64,000 nucleotides of DNA from Rhizobacter sp. SG703 (GTDB lineage: Bacteria; Pseudomonadota; Gammaproteobacteria; Burkholderiales; Burkholderiaceae_C): positions 62,001 through 126,000 of the forward strand of contig NZ_JAAZQK010000008.1 of NCBI RefSeq assembly GCF_012275445.1, written 5' to 3'. A program made the translations under genes and the position numbers. Positions 19,888-27,889 of the stretch are shown piece after piece. Under the pieces are notes generated by a model. It searched no databases and was not told the DNA's origin. It saw only the letters and a list, made by a program, of their open reading frames with translations. Within the stretch, counting starts at the first letter, position 1, and each line of letters begins with the position of its first letter.

Positions 19888-21148
19888 CGTCCTCCGGGGA
19901 CACGCTCCCGGCGCCGCCACCGCGCGCCGGCGGCTTCGGCGTGCGCGGCAGCGGCCGCATCTGCGACAGCACCCAGCGCACGCGCGCTGCATTGACCTCG
20001 CCGCGCGCATCGAAGCGCGCCAATTCCAGGTCGGGGTTGTGCAGCAGGCTGGCCAGCCACGCCGCTTCGGCCGGTGTCAGCTGGTCGACGCGCTTGTGCA
20101 GCAGCTGCGCTGCGGCTGCATGCGCGCCGCAGCGCCCCTGGCCCCACGGGACCAGCGACAGGTAGAGGTGCATCACGCGCGCCTTGCCGAGCGTGCGGTC
20201 CAGTTCGACGGCGTACAGCAGCTCGCGCAGCTTGCGCGCATGGCCGCGCGCGCCGCCGGTGTAGACCAGCCGCGCGAGCTGCTGCGACAGCGTGCTCGCG
20301 CCGCGTTGCGGCTCGAACGACAGCGCGTGGCCGATCTCGTCGAGGTCGTAGCCGGTGTGCTCGTGGAAGCGCTGGTCCTCGGCGGCGATCACCGCGCGCG
20401 GCAGCCAGGTGCCGAAGCCGCCGGCCGGCACCGCGCCCTCCGCGGTGCATTGCGGCGCGGCGTTCAGCAGCGCCTCGGTGCCCAGCCCGGCGACGCGAAA
20501 ACCGTCGAGCCGCGGCCGGAATTCCAGCGTGCGCTCCGGCAGGCGCAGCCGCAGGTCGAAGCGCATCAGCCCGTCGACCTGCGCGCGCGGCAGCTCGGGA
20601 ATGGTCGATGCGAACAGCGCGAACGCATCGGCGATCGGCGTCACGTCGCCTTGCACGTTCAGCTCGAGCTGCTGTGGCGTCAGCGCCGCGCGCCAGCGGC
20701 CACGCACCGCATGCGCCGGCTCGCCGAGCGCGAAGTCGCCTTGCAGGTTCATGTCGGCATCGCGCGCCAGCGTGAACACCAGGCGCGTCAGCCGCACCGC
20801 ATCGCCGGGCAGCCCGATGCCGCGCAGCGCGCAGGGGGCGCAGGTCATCCGCCAGCCATCGGGTCCGTCAGGCTCCACCGCGACACGCCCGAACGGCGTG
20901 CGCAGCGTGCGGCCTTCGAGTACGCGCAGCGTCACCGGGTGCGTCGCGAGCCGGATCACCGTCGGCACGCTGATCGCGCGCTGCCACGGGCCGAGGTGCA
21001 GCGTCTGCGCCCATTCGCCGTCGACCGGCCGCAGCAGGCGCAGCATCGCCCAGCCGCCGATCAGCAGCGCGGTCACGAGGCCGGCCAGCAGGCCGGCGAT
21101 CCACAGCGCCGCTCTCGCGCGCCAACCTCTGTCGTGCCAAGGTCTCAC
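19829..21148 (-). CDS. GT51 peptidoglycan transglycosylase with beta-rich N-terminal domain
   Basis: This 439-residue protein has one membrane anchor at about 14-34, then some 200 residues of beta-rich, AsmA-like sequence, then a GT51 glycosyltransferase domain from about 245 to 390. The catalytic motif AVIAAEDQRFHEHTGYDLD holds Glu257, and the second motif is GASTLSQQLARLVYTGG. There is no transpeptidase domain. It should polymerise glycan strands from lipid II on the periplasmic side of the membrane. The GTG start overlaps the stop of the EpsI-like gene (GTGA), so it is translated with the exosortase operon. This links the exosortase system to cell-wall synthesis. The N-terminal extension is unusual compared with monofunctional MtgA of about 240 residues. 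Confidence 0.82.
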   Translation of the reverse strand: MRPWHDRGWRARAALWIAGLLAGLVTALLIGGWAMLRLLRPVDGEWAQTLHLGPWQRAISVPTVIRLATHPVTLRVLEGRTLRTPFGRVAVEPDGPDGWRMTCAPCALRGIGLPGDAVRLTRLVFTLARDADMNLQGDFALGEPAHAVRGRWRAALTPQQLELNVQGDVTPIADAFALFASTIPELPRAQVDGLMRFDLRLRLPERTLEFRPRLDGFRVAGLGTEALLNAAPQCTAEGAVPAGGFGTWLPRAVIAAEDQRFHEHTGYDLDEIGHALSFEPQRGASTLSQQLARLVYTGGARGHARKLRELLYAVELDRTLGKARVMHLYLSLVPWGQGRCGAHAAAAQLLHKRVDQLTPAEAAWLASLLHNPDLELARFDARGEVNAARVRWVLSQMRPLPRTPKPPARGGGAGSVSPEDATAAPAAPIQQALALALAR

Positions 21149-21687
21149 AGTGCCCTCGCTGTCGTGATGGCCTGCCACGGCCCCGTGCTCTGCCCGAGCT
21201 GCGCGGCCCAGAACCAGCTCGATGCGTCGGTGAACGCCGCGCCATCGGCTCCGACGATCCGCTCGCAGACGCGGGTGCGCTGGCCGTTGCGCTCGGCGAC
21301 GAAGCAGCGCCACAGCCGCTGCGCGTCGTCGCGCTCCAGCCGCGCTTGCTCGATGCGGTAGCCGAGCCCGCGGTAGCAATCGGCTGCCGGGTGCAGCATG
21401 CGGGTCGGCGTGCGCACCTCGCGCATCACGAGCACCTGCGCGCCATCGGTCAGCCGCGCGATGCGACCCGGGAACTGCGCGGCAAAGCGCTGTTCGACGG
21501 CACTCAGCGCGAGCGGGCGAAGCGGGCGGCCTTCCCATTCGATCGGCCATTCGAACGCTGCGTCGGCCGCCGTGGCGGCAGTGCCGTTGTGCGGCGCACC
21601 GAGCACCGGCAGCAGCGCGCAGGCGAGCAGCAGTGCCGCGAAGCCCAGCTTGTGTCGCAGCCCGTCGCGGTCATTGCGGCGCAGCAT
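21145..21687 (-). CDS. EpsI-like exosortase-associated protein
   Basis: This 180-residue protein has one N-terminal membrane helix (LGFAALLLACALLPVLGA) and a periplasmic domain. The motif LHPAADCYRGLGYRI resembles the HPPExCxxGxGY motif of EpsI/DUF3485 proteins, which accompany or are fused to exosortases. Two further cysteines follow (LWRCF, VCERI), and the C-terminal SSWFWAA stretch also fits. The ATG at 21687 is preceded by GGAGGGGCGTG; a GTG one codon earlier is possible. It overlaps the exosortase 3' end by 17 bases and the transglycosylase start by four, so all three are co-translated. The biochemical role of EpsI is unknown; it is presumed to assist exosortase processing or transfer. 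Confidence 0.68.
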   Translation of the reverse strand: MLRRNDRDGLRHKLGFAALLLACALLPVLGAPHNGTAATAADAAFEWPIEWEGRPLRPLALSAVEQRFAAQFPGRIARLTDGAQVLVMREVRTPTRMLHPAADCYRGLGYRIEQARLERDDAQRLWRCFVAERNGQRTRVCERIVGADGAAFTDASSWFWAAQLGQSTGPWQAITTARAL

Positions 21688-22510
21688 CACGCCCCTCCCG
21701 CATCAGCATCGTCACAGCGGCACACACCATCGCCAGCACCGCGAGCCCGATGCCCTGGTGCCAGGCGTCGGCCAGCGGTCCGCGCGACTCCAGCGCCACC
21801 AGCACGGTGTTGCGCAGCACGTTGCCACCCAGCACCAGCGCGCCCACCAGCGGCAGCCGCCGAATGAAGCTGCGCTCGCGCAGCCCGCCGAGAAGCGCCA
21901 TCGCACAGGCGCAGAAATACGCCATCCACACCATCTGCACGCCGGAGCACGGCGCATCGACGATCACCAGCTGACCGTCCACCACCATCGCGGTGCCGCT
22001 GCGCTCGGCGGCCCGGCCGGCCAGCTGAAGCAGCCAGGTGCTGCATTGCGCGGTCACCAGCCGCAGCGGAAAGCCGGCATAGAACTGCAGCGACGACACG
22101 GCCGGCAACGACAACACCGCGAGCCCTGCGAGCGGCAGCGTGGCCTGCCCCGATGGCGCGATGGCGCGCCAGCCGCAGGCCAGCGCCAGCGCGGCGAGCA
22201 GTGCACCGGCCAGCGGCGGCGCGAAGGCCTGCGACGCGGTGGCGAGCAGCGTCAGCGCGCCGGCCGCGACCCACCAGCCCGGCCGCGCGCTGCCGCGCAG
22301 CCCCGGCGCCTGCCACACGACCCAGCCGAGCAGCACCGCCGCCGCGGCCAGCCCGAGCGGATCGTCCGAGCCATCGGCCAGCCGCCCAGCCGCCCAGCGC
22401 CAGTGCGGCCACAGCGCCACCGCCTGCAGCCCGAGCCAGGCGAGCGGCGGCATCGCTTCGAAGCGCCCCAGCCAGCGGCCGATGGCGCAGGTGGACAACA
22501 CGGTTCCCAT
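21671..22510 (-). CDS. Exosortase with complete Cys/Arg/His triad
   Basis: This 279-residue polytopic inner-membrane transpeptidase has about eight hydrophobic segments. The three catalytic positions of the exosortase/archaeosortase family are all present in order: Cys188 in VDAPCSGVQM, Arg233 in GGNVLRNTVLV, and His251 in DAWHQGIGL. It should cleave the PEP-CTERM tail of a secreted protein and attach the product to a surface carrier. The gene starts 18 bases after the VIT/VWA gene, whose product ends in a PEP-CTERM tail, so that protein is the obvious substrate. GAGG lies seven bases upstream of the ATG. The exosortase subfamily cannot be named with certainty from sequence by eye. Confidence 0.88.
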   Translation of the reverse strand: MGTVLSTCAIGRWLGRFEAMPPLAWLGLQAVALWPHWRWAAGRLADGSDDPLGLAAAAVLLGWVVWQAPGLRGSARPGWWVAAGALTLLATASQAFAPPLAGALLAALALACGWRAIAPSGQATLPLAGLAVLSLPAVSSLQFYAGFPLRLVTAQCSTWLLQLAGRAAERSGTAMVVDGQLVIVDAPCSGVQMVWMAYFCACAMALLGGLRERSFIRRLPLVGALVLGGNVLRNTVLVALESRGPLADAWHQGIGLAVLAMVCAAVTMLMREGRDAAPQ

Positions 22511-22528
22511 CGGTGAGCCTCATGCCTT

Positions 22529-24610
22529 TCATGCGACCACGGCGGTGCGGCGGCGCTGCAGCGCGACGCCGGCCACGCCGACCACCACCAGCAGCGCCAG
22601 CCAGGCCGCCGGCTCCGGCGTGCTGGGCACCTCGGCGCCGAGCGCGGTCTCGGCCACGCCCTGCGGCAGCGGCAGCGGCTGGTCGACGGTCGGCGCCAGC
22701 GCCGGGTTCGGGTTGCGCACCACTTCGTCGATCGCGATGAAGCTGGTGTAGGGCGTCAGCAGGCTGTACTTCAGGCCCAGTGCGGTGATGGCTTCCTTCT
22801 CGGCGTTGCCGCCGACCAGCGACTCCTGGTCGCCGAGCGCCGCGATGCGCTGGCGGGCCCACAGGTGGCGCAACGCGGACGAGGTCTGGTCTTCGTGGCC
22901 GGCCACCAGCAGTTCCTGGTGCCACGGGCCATCGGCCGCGCGGCCGTCGAGCACCAGCCGGCCGCCGGCCGGCACGCCCGGCTGCGAGCGCCACTTGCCC
23001 TGCAGCACCACCGGGCGGCCGCCCAGCACGTCGGGCAGCGCGGCCGGCTCGACGTCGTACACGTCCAGCCCGTCGAAGCGCGCCTTCAGCTGCGTCAGCA
23101 CCGGCGAGTCGATCATGCGGCGCAGCCGCTCGGCCTGCGCGGCGGCCTCGGCCGGCCTGGTGACGACGAAGGCCTCGCCCTGGCCGGCCCGTGCCAGTCC
23201 TTCGATCAGCGCGCGGTTCACGCTGCTGCCGATGCCGAACGCGAACACGTTGAAGTCGTTCAGGTGCCGGCGCACCAGCTGGAAGACCTCGGACTCGACC
23301 GTCACGTAGCCGTCGGTCACGACGATCACGCTGCGCGACAGGTCGGCGGGCTTCGGCAGCTCGGCCACGCGGCGCAGCGCCGGCACGATCTCGGTGCCGC
23401 CGCCACCGCTGGTCTGCGTCAGCGCCTGCACCGCGCGTTCGATGTTGGCGCGGGTGGCCGGCACCGAGGTCGGCGACAGCATGCGGCTGCTGCCGGAGAA
23501 CAGCATCACGTTGAAGGTGTCGCTCGGGCGCAGGCCGCCGATCAGGTTCTGCATCAGCACCTTCGCGGTGTCCAGCGGGTAGCCGTGCATCGAGCCGGAG
23601 ATGTCGACCACGAAGATGTAGTCGCGCGGGCTGACCTGCTGCAGCGGCACGGCCTTCGGCGGTTCGACCATCGCGAGGAAGAAGTTCTCGCCGCCGGTCA
23701 GGTCGTCGCCGCGGTACAGCATCAGCCCGGACGCGATGCGGTCGCCGGCGAGGCGGTAGTTCAGGATGAAGTCGCGGTTGTTCGAGGCCTGGGTCGCATC
23801 CGCCAGCGTGACGACGGCGTGCGCGGTGTCGGCGCCCTGCACGCGGATCTCGTGCGACGACGAGCTGACATCCTTCACCGCGATCGGCGCGTCGACCCGC
23901 AGCTTCAGGGCGAACGCGGTGGTCGAGTCGACGCCGGCCCGCAGGTAGGGCGCGGCGGCCCACACCGGCCGGCCGGTGGCGTCGGCCGCGGACGGGCTGC
24001 CGTAGCGCGGCCCGACGACGGTCGGGAACACGAAGCCGTACTGCGCGTCGGTCGGCACCAGCAGCTCGGTGTAGCGCAGCTCCACCGCGACGTCGTCGCC
24101 CGGCAGGATGTTGGCGACGTTCATCTCGAACACGTTCGGCCGGTGCTGCTCCAGCAGCGCGCTGGTCCTGCCCTCGCGCTTCGCGTTGTCGTACTCGATG
24201 CGCGCCTGCTGCTTCTCGCGGATGCGGGCGGTCAGCAGCCGGTTGCCCAGCCGCACGTTCATCGCGTAGATCGCGGCCTGCGTCGAGCCGGGGAACACGT
24301 AGCGGGCCTCGATCGGCCGCTGGCCTTCGTTGCGGTAATGCTGCGTGACGGTCACGTCGGCGATCACGCCGCTGATGCGCACGTCGACCGCGGTCGACTT
24401 CAGCGGCAGCCGATCGGTGCCGGGGTCGCCGTTGTCGATGAAGAAGTACGGGCTCTCGCCCTTGCGGGCTTCGGCGTCGTCGGCGCGGGCCGGCGACCAC
24501 GCGAGCGTGAGGACGGCCGCGAACAACGACAGCGCGATGCACAGCATCACGCGGCCGACGTTGGTGAGGGGGCGAAGCGGGTGGAACGGAACGCGGCGCA
24601 GCGGGGGCAT
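22529..24610 (-). CDS. VIT and VWA domain surface protein with PEP-CTERM tail
   Basis: This 693-residue secreted protein has a signal peptide with hydrophobic core at 20-38 ending near SPARA at 43, a VIT domain at about 55-190, a von Willebrand A domain at about 328-500 with the MIDAS motif DISGS at 336-340, and a further beta-rich region. The last 31 residues are a PEP-CTERM sorting tail: STPEPA at 663, a hydrophobic helix, then LQRRR. VIT/VWA proteins of this layout are the targets in proteobacterial dedicated sortase systems. Here the tail and the neighbouring gene indicate exosortase processing. A GGAGAAAACC ribosome site precedes the ATG. A CreB-type site lies about 92 bases upstream of the start, so CreBC probably activates it. 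Confidence 0.9.
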   Translation of the reverse strand: MPPLRRVPFHPLRPLTNVGRVMLCIALSLFAAVLTLAWSPARADDAEARKGESPYFFIDNGDPGTDRLPLKSTAVDVRISGVIADVTVTQHYRNEGQRPIEARYVFPGSTQAAIYAMNVRLGNRLLTARIREKQQARIEYDNAKREGRTSALLEQHRPNVFEMNVANILPGDDVAVELRYTELLVPTDAQYGFVFPTVVGPRYGSPSAADATGRPVWAAAPYLRAGVDSTTAFALKLRVDAPIAVKDVSSSSHEIRVQGADTAHAVVTLADATQASNNRDFILNYRLAGDRIASGLMLYRGDDLTGGENFFLAMVEPPKAVPLQQVSPRDYIFVVDISGSMHGYPLDTAKVLMQNLIGGLRPSDTFNVMLFSGSSRMLSPTSVPATRANIERAVQALTQTSGGGGTEIVPALRRVAELPKPADLSRSVIVVTDGYVTVESEVFQLVRRHLNDFNVFAFGIGSSVNRALIEGLARAGQGEAFVVTRPAEAAAQAERLRRMIDSPVLTQLKARFDGLDVYDVEPAALPDVLGGRPVVLQGKWRSQPGVPAGGRLVLDGRAADGPWHQELLVAGHEDQTSSALRHLWARQRIAALGDQESLVGGNAEKEAITALGLKYSLLTPYTSFIAIDEVVRNPNPALAPTVDQPLPLPQGVAETALGAEVPSTPEPAAWLALLVVVGVAGVALQRRRTAVVA

Positions 24611-24701
24611 GGTTTTCTCCTGGGCGCGCCGCTCGGTGGGCGCGTGGCCGCAAGAATCGACCGGGCCTGCGAAGCGAATTCGAAGGCGGATGCGCCGCTG
24701 T

Positions 24702-24717
24702 GTGAAGTGCGCGTGAA
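24702..24717 (-). promoter_or_regulatory. CreB binding site (cre tag)
   Basis: Read on the minus strand the sequence is TTCAC-GCGCAC-TTCAC, an exact match to the published CreB/BlrA recognition consensus TTCAC-N6-TTCAC. It is a direct repeat with an 11-base period, as expected for an OmpR-family dimer. It lies in the 159-base gap between creC and the VIT/VWA gene, upstream of the latter on the coding strand. This gives the VIT/VWA-exosortase genes their own CreB-controlled promoter. The -35/-10 boxes downstream of it are not clear. Confidence 0.75.
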
Positions 24718-24769
24718 GGTCGCCGGGATGCCCGGTGACGTGTACGACGATGCCGGATCGGCGTCCGGG

Positions 24770-26200
24770 CTACGGGTTCAGCGGCAGCGACAGCGTGGCG
24801 AGGGCACCGCCCGCCGCGGCGTTCTTCAGCGTGATGCGCCCTTCGTGCAGCTCGGCGATCTCGCTGACGAACGACAGCCCGAGGCCGGTGCTCTTCTTGC
24901 GCGAATGCGGTCGCGCGAGCGAATAGAACTTCTCGAACACCTTCGATTCGGCGTAGTCGGGGATGCCCGGGCCGCTGTCCTGCACCCGCAGGTCGACGGT
25001 GCGGCGGTGCAGCTGCAGCGAGATCCGCACCGTGCCGCCCTCGGGCGAGAAATCGAGCGCGTTGTCGAGCAGGTTCGACAGCGCGCGCTGCAGCAGGAAG
25101 GCATCGCCGTCGACGCTCGCGTCGGGCCCGTCGTCGACCACGATGCGCAGCTTGCGGGCCGCCGCGGCCGCCTGCGCGCTCGCGGCGATCTCGTGGACCA
25201 GCGGCCGCAGCGCGACCGGCGCCCGCCGCTCCAGGCTGCGGCGCGATTCCAGCGCGGTCAGCTCCATCATCCGGTCGACCAGCTCCTGGATGCGGTGCGT
25301 CTCGCGCGCGATGTTGGCGACGAAGCGCGCCCGGTCGGCGTCGGGCATCGGCTCCTGCAGCAGCTCGGCCGCGCCGCGGATCGCCGACAGCGGGCTCTTG
25401 ACCTCGTGCGTCAGCGTCTGCACGTAGTCGGCCACATAGTTGCGGCCGGCCAGCGCATCGCGCATCTCGTCGTAGGCTGCGCCGATCGCGCCGAGCGCGC
25501 GCCGGCCGAGCCGCGGCAGGCTGAAGCTGCGCTGCGAGCGCACATAGCGCACGTAGTCGGCGATCAGCCCGAACGGCCGCACCAGCCACACCGAGACGAT
25601 CACCACCAGCAGCAGCACCGCGACCACCGAGGTCACGCCGACCAGCAGCGTCTTGCGCCGCGCCGCATCGACGAACTGCCCGAAGCTCTGCACCGGCTTG
25701 CCGACGCTGACCGCGCCGATGATCTCGTTGCGCGCGCGCACCGGCGCGGCCACGTACATCACCGCGGTGCGGTTGTCGTTGTCGATGTCGGGCGTGGTGC
25801 GCGCGCCGTACTCGCCCTGCAGCGCGCGCCAGACGTCGTGCCACTGCGCATAGTCCTCGCCGAGGTGGCGCTGCGTCGAGTCGTAGACCACCTTGCCGGC
25901 GCGGTCGGTGACGATCAGCCGCAGCTCGACCCGCGTCTTCTCGAAGCCGAAGATGTCGGCCTTGAAGCGCCGCGCATACAGCGACTCGAACACCGGCGCG
26001 AGCGTCTGCGCGCGCAGCGTGCCGTCGGTCGACGAGGCCTCGAGCGTCGCGGCGATCAGGTGCGCGGTCTCGACCAGCGACTCCTCGGCCGACTCGCGGT
26101 AGCGCGGGTCGATGTCGCCGAGCAGCCGGTACATCAGCACGCCGACGCCGAACGCGTAGGCGAGCAGGATGCCGACGAAGATCCGCGTGCGCTTCGAGAT
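24770..26200 (-). CDS. creC: CreC-like sensor histidine kinase, start codon probably ATC
   Basis: About 476 residues from the proposed start. It has an N-terminal membrane helix (RIFVGILLAYAFGVGVLMY), a periplasmic sensor region with the CreC-type IDPRYRESAEESLVETAHLIA, a second membrane helix near TSVVAVLLLVVIVSVWLV, a HAMP-like linker, the H-box QTLTHEVKSPLSAIRGAAE, N-box LSNLLDNALDFSPEG, and G-boxes DSGPGI and STGLGLSFVSEI. CreC responds to metabolic and cell-wall stress in other bacteria. The first canonical start in frame is a GTG at 26140, which would cut the first membrane helix in half. The family start falls at an ATC codon one base after the creB stop, with GGAGAG just upstream. The frame contains no ATG, GTG or TTG between those points. 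Confidence 0.85.
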   Translation of the reverse strand: MSKRTRIFVGILLAYAFGVGVLMYRLLGDIDPRYRESAEESLVETAHLIAATLEASSTDGTLRAQTLAPVFESLYARRFKADIFGFEKTRVELRLIVTDRAGKVVYDSTQRHLGEDYAQWHDVWRALQGEYGARTTPDIDNDNRTAVMYVAAPVRARNEIIGAVSVGKPVQSFGQFVDAARRKTLLVGVTSVVAVLLLVVIVSVWLVRPFGLIADYVRYVRSQRSFSLPRLGRRALGAIGAAYDEMRDALAGRNYVADYVQTLTHEVKSPLSAIRGAAELLQEPMPDADRARFVANIARETHRIQELVDRMMELTALESRRSLERRAPVALRPLVHEIAASAQAAAAARKLRIVVDDGPDASVDGDAFLLQRALSNLLDNALDFSPEGGTVRISLQLHRRTVDLRVQDSGPGIPDYAESKVFEKFYSLARPHSRKKSTGLGLSFVSEIAELHEGRITLKNAAAGGALATLSLPLNP

Positions 26201-26201
26201 G

Positions 26202-26927
26202 TCAGCTCTCCGGCTTGCCGGCCGGCAGGTCTTCGGCCAGCGCGTAGCCGGTGCCGCGGTGCGTCTTGATCGGCTCCAGCGTCGGTGCGACCAGCTTCAT
26301 CTTCGCGCGCAGCGTCTTCACGTGCGCGTCGACGGTGCGGTCCAGGCTTTCGGTGGCGTCGTCCCACACGCGCTCGAGCAGCGTGTCGCGCGAGAACACA
26401 TGGCCCGGCCGCGACACCAGCGTCTTCAGCAGCCCGTATTCGTAGCGCGACAGCTCCAGCAGCTGGCCGTAGAAGCGGATCTGCCGGCGGCCGTCGTCGA
26501 CCGCGATCGGCAGCGGCGATCCGGCCGCGGCCGCCGGCGCGGCGGCCGGCTTCGTCGCGCGGCGCAGCACCGTGCGCACGCGCGCCACCAGCTCGCGCGG
26601 CGAGAACGGCTTCGCGACATAGTCGTCCGCGCCGAGCTCCAGCCCGACCACGCGGTCGATCTCGTCGCTGCGCGCGGTCAGGAACACCACCGGCACGTCG
26701 GCCAGCGCGCGAATGCGCTTGAACACCTCGAAGCCGTTGGTGTCGGGCAGGCCGACGTCGAGGATCACCAATGCCGGCCGGTCTTCCGGCGCGCTCGCCT
26801 GCACCTGCGCCACCGCCTCTTCACCGGTCGCGACCCAGGCCGGCTCGAAGCCATCGGTGCGCAGCGCGTACTGCAGCGTGTCGGCGATGCCGGGCTCGTC
26901 TTCGACGATCAGGATGCGCGGTTTCAT
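26202..26927 (-). CDS. creB: CreB-like response regulator
   Basis: This 241-residue OmpR-family regulator has a receiver domain ([18 protein letters not shown] in outline) with phospho-acceptor Asp in [12 protein letters not shown] and Lys in VAKPFSPRE. An Ala/Pro linker follows, then a winged-helix domain with [33 protein letters not shown] and the C-terminal RGTGYAL hairpin. The partner kinase lies directly downstream and is CreC-like. The ATG overlaps the cysK stop (ATGA). The cre tag near 24702 matches the known CreB site, which supports the assignment. Expected role: activation of the VIT/VWA-exosortase genes and possibly other sites. Confidence 0.88.
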   Translation of the reverse strand: MKPRILIVEDEPGIADTLQYALRTDGFEPAWVATGEEAVAQVQASAPEDRPALVILDVGLPDTNGFEVFKRIRALADVPVVFLTARSDEIDRVVGLELGADDYVAKPFSPRELVARVRTVLRRATKPAAAPAAAAGSPLPIAVDDGRRQIRFYGQLLELSRYEYGLLKTLVSRPGHVFSRDTLLERVWDDATESLDRTVDAHVKTLRAKMKLVAPTLEPIKTHRGTGYALAEDLPAGKPES

Positions 26928-27844
26928 TCGGTCGGCAGGAAGCCTTCGATCGACAGGTAGCGCTCGCCGGTGTCGTAGTTGAAGCCGAGCACCGTCGCGC
27001 CGGCCGCCAGCTCGGGCAGCTTCTGCGCGATCGCGGCCAGCGTGGCCCCCGACGAGATGCCGACCAGCAGGCCTTCTTCGCGCGCGGCGCGCCGCGCCAT
27101 CTCCTTCGCGGCATCGGGATCGACCTGGATCACGCCGTCGAGCAGGTCGACGTGCAGGTTCTTCGGGATGAAGCCGGCACCGATGCCCTGGATCGGGTGC
27201 GGACCGGGCTTGCCGCCGCTGATGACCGGCGACAGCGTCGGTTCGACCGCGAACACCTTCAGCTTCGGCCAGCGCGCCTTCAGCACCTTCGCGCAGCCGG
27301 TGATGTGGCCGCCGGTGCCGACGCCGGTGACCAGCGCATCGATGCCGCTCGGGAAATCGGCGGCGATCTCTTCGGCGGTGGTGCGCACGTGGATGTCGAT
27401 GTTGGCCGGGTTGTCGAACTGCTGCGGCATCCAGGCGCCGGGCGTTTCGGCCACCAGCTCGTTGGCGCGCGCGATAGAGCCGTTCATGCCCTTCTCGCGC
27501 GGCGTCAGCACGAAGGTCGCGCCGTAGGCCAGCATCAGCCGGCGGCGCTCGACGCTCATGCTCTCGGGCATCACCAGCACCAGCTTGTAGCCCTTCACCG
27601 CGGCGACCATCGCAAGGCCGACGCCGGTGTTGCCCGAGGTCGGCTCGACGATCGTGCTGCCGGGCTTCAGCATGCCGCTCGCCTCGGCCGCCTCGACCAT
27701 CGCGAGCGCGATGCGGTCCTTGATGGAGCCGCCGGGGTTCGAGCGCTCGCTCTTCACATAGACCTGGTGCGTGCCGCCGAACAGGCGGTTGATGCGGATG
27801 TGCGGCGTGTTGCCGATGGTCTGCAGAACGTTCGATGCGAGCAT
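26924..27844 (-). CDS. cysK: Cysteine synthase A (O-acetylserine sulfhydrylase)
   Basis: This 306-residue PLP enzyme makes cysteine from O-acetylserine and sulfide. The PLP lysine lies in [12 protein letters not shown], the substrate loop is [12 protein letters not shown], and the PLP phosphate loop is [10 protein letters not shown]. Length and motifs are those of CysK. GGAGG lies five bases before the ATG. It is divergent from hemE, with only 45 bases between starts. Its stop codon overlaps the creB start by four bases, which places the CreBC pair on the cysK transcript, an unexpected coupling of sulfur assimilation to a stress regulator. Confidence 0.93.
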   Translation of the reverse strand: MLASNVLQTIGNTPHIRINRLFGGTHQVYVKSERSNPGGSIKDRIALAMVEAAEASGMLKPGSTIVEPTSGNTGVGLAMVAAVKGYKLVLVMPESMSVERRRLMLAYGATFVLTPREKGMNGSIARANELVAETPGAWMPQQFDNPANIDIHVRTTAEEIAADFPSGIDALVTGVGTGGHITGCAKVLKARWPKLKVFAVEPTLSPVISGGKPGPHPIQGIGAGFIPKNLHVDLLDGVIQVDPDAAKEMARRAAREEGLLVGISSGATLAAIAQKLPELAAGATVLGFNYDTGERYLSIEGFLPTE

Positions 27845-27858
27845 GGATGCCTCCGTCG

Positions 27859-27887
27859 TTGGACCGCAAATTATGGGCGCGATAATT
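27859..27887 (+). promoter_or_regulatory. hemE promoter and inverted repeat shared with cysK
   Basis: For hemE, TTGGAC at 27859-27864 and GATAAT at 27881-27886 are 16 bases apart, which places transcription start at about 27893, the second ATG of hemE. The same segment holds an inverted repeat AATTAT-N7-ATAATT at 27869-27887. On the minus strand its left arm gives a CATAAT -10 for cysK. The two promoters therefore overlap and should compete. Confidence 0.5.
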
Positions 27888-27889
27888 CG

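Noticed and set aside
21687-25844. A 1385-codon open frame on the minus strand and an 1134-codon one on the plus strand across the same region
   Set aside because: Both give Arg/Ala/Pro/His-rich products typical of wrong frames in GC-rich DNA and are incompatible with the well-supported creC, VIT/VWA and exosortase genes.
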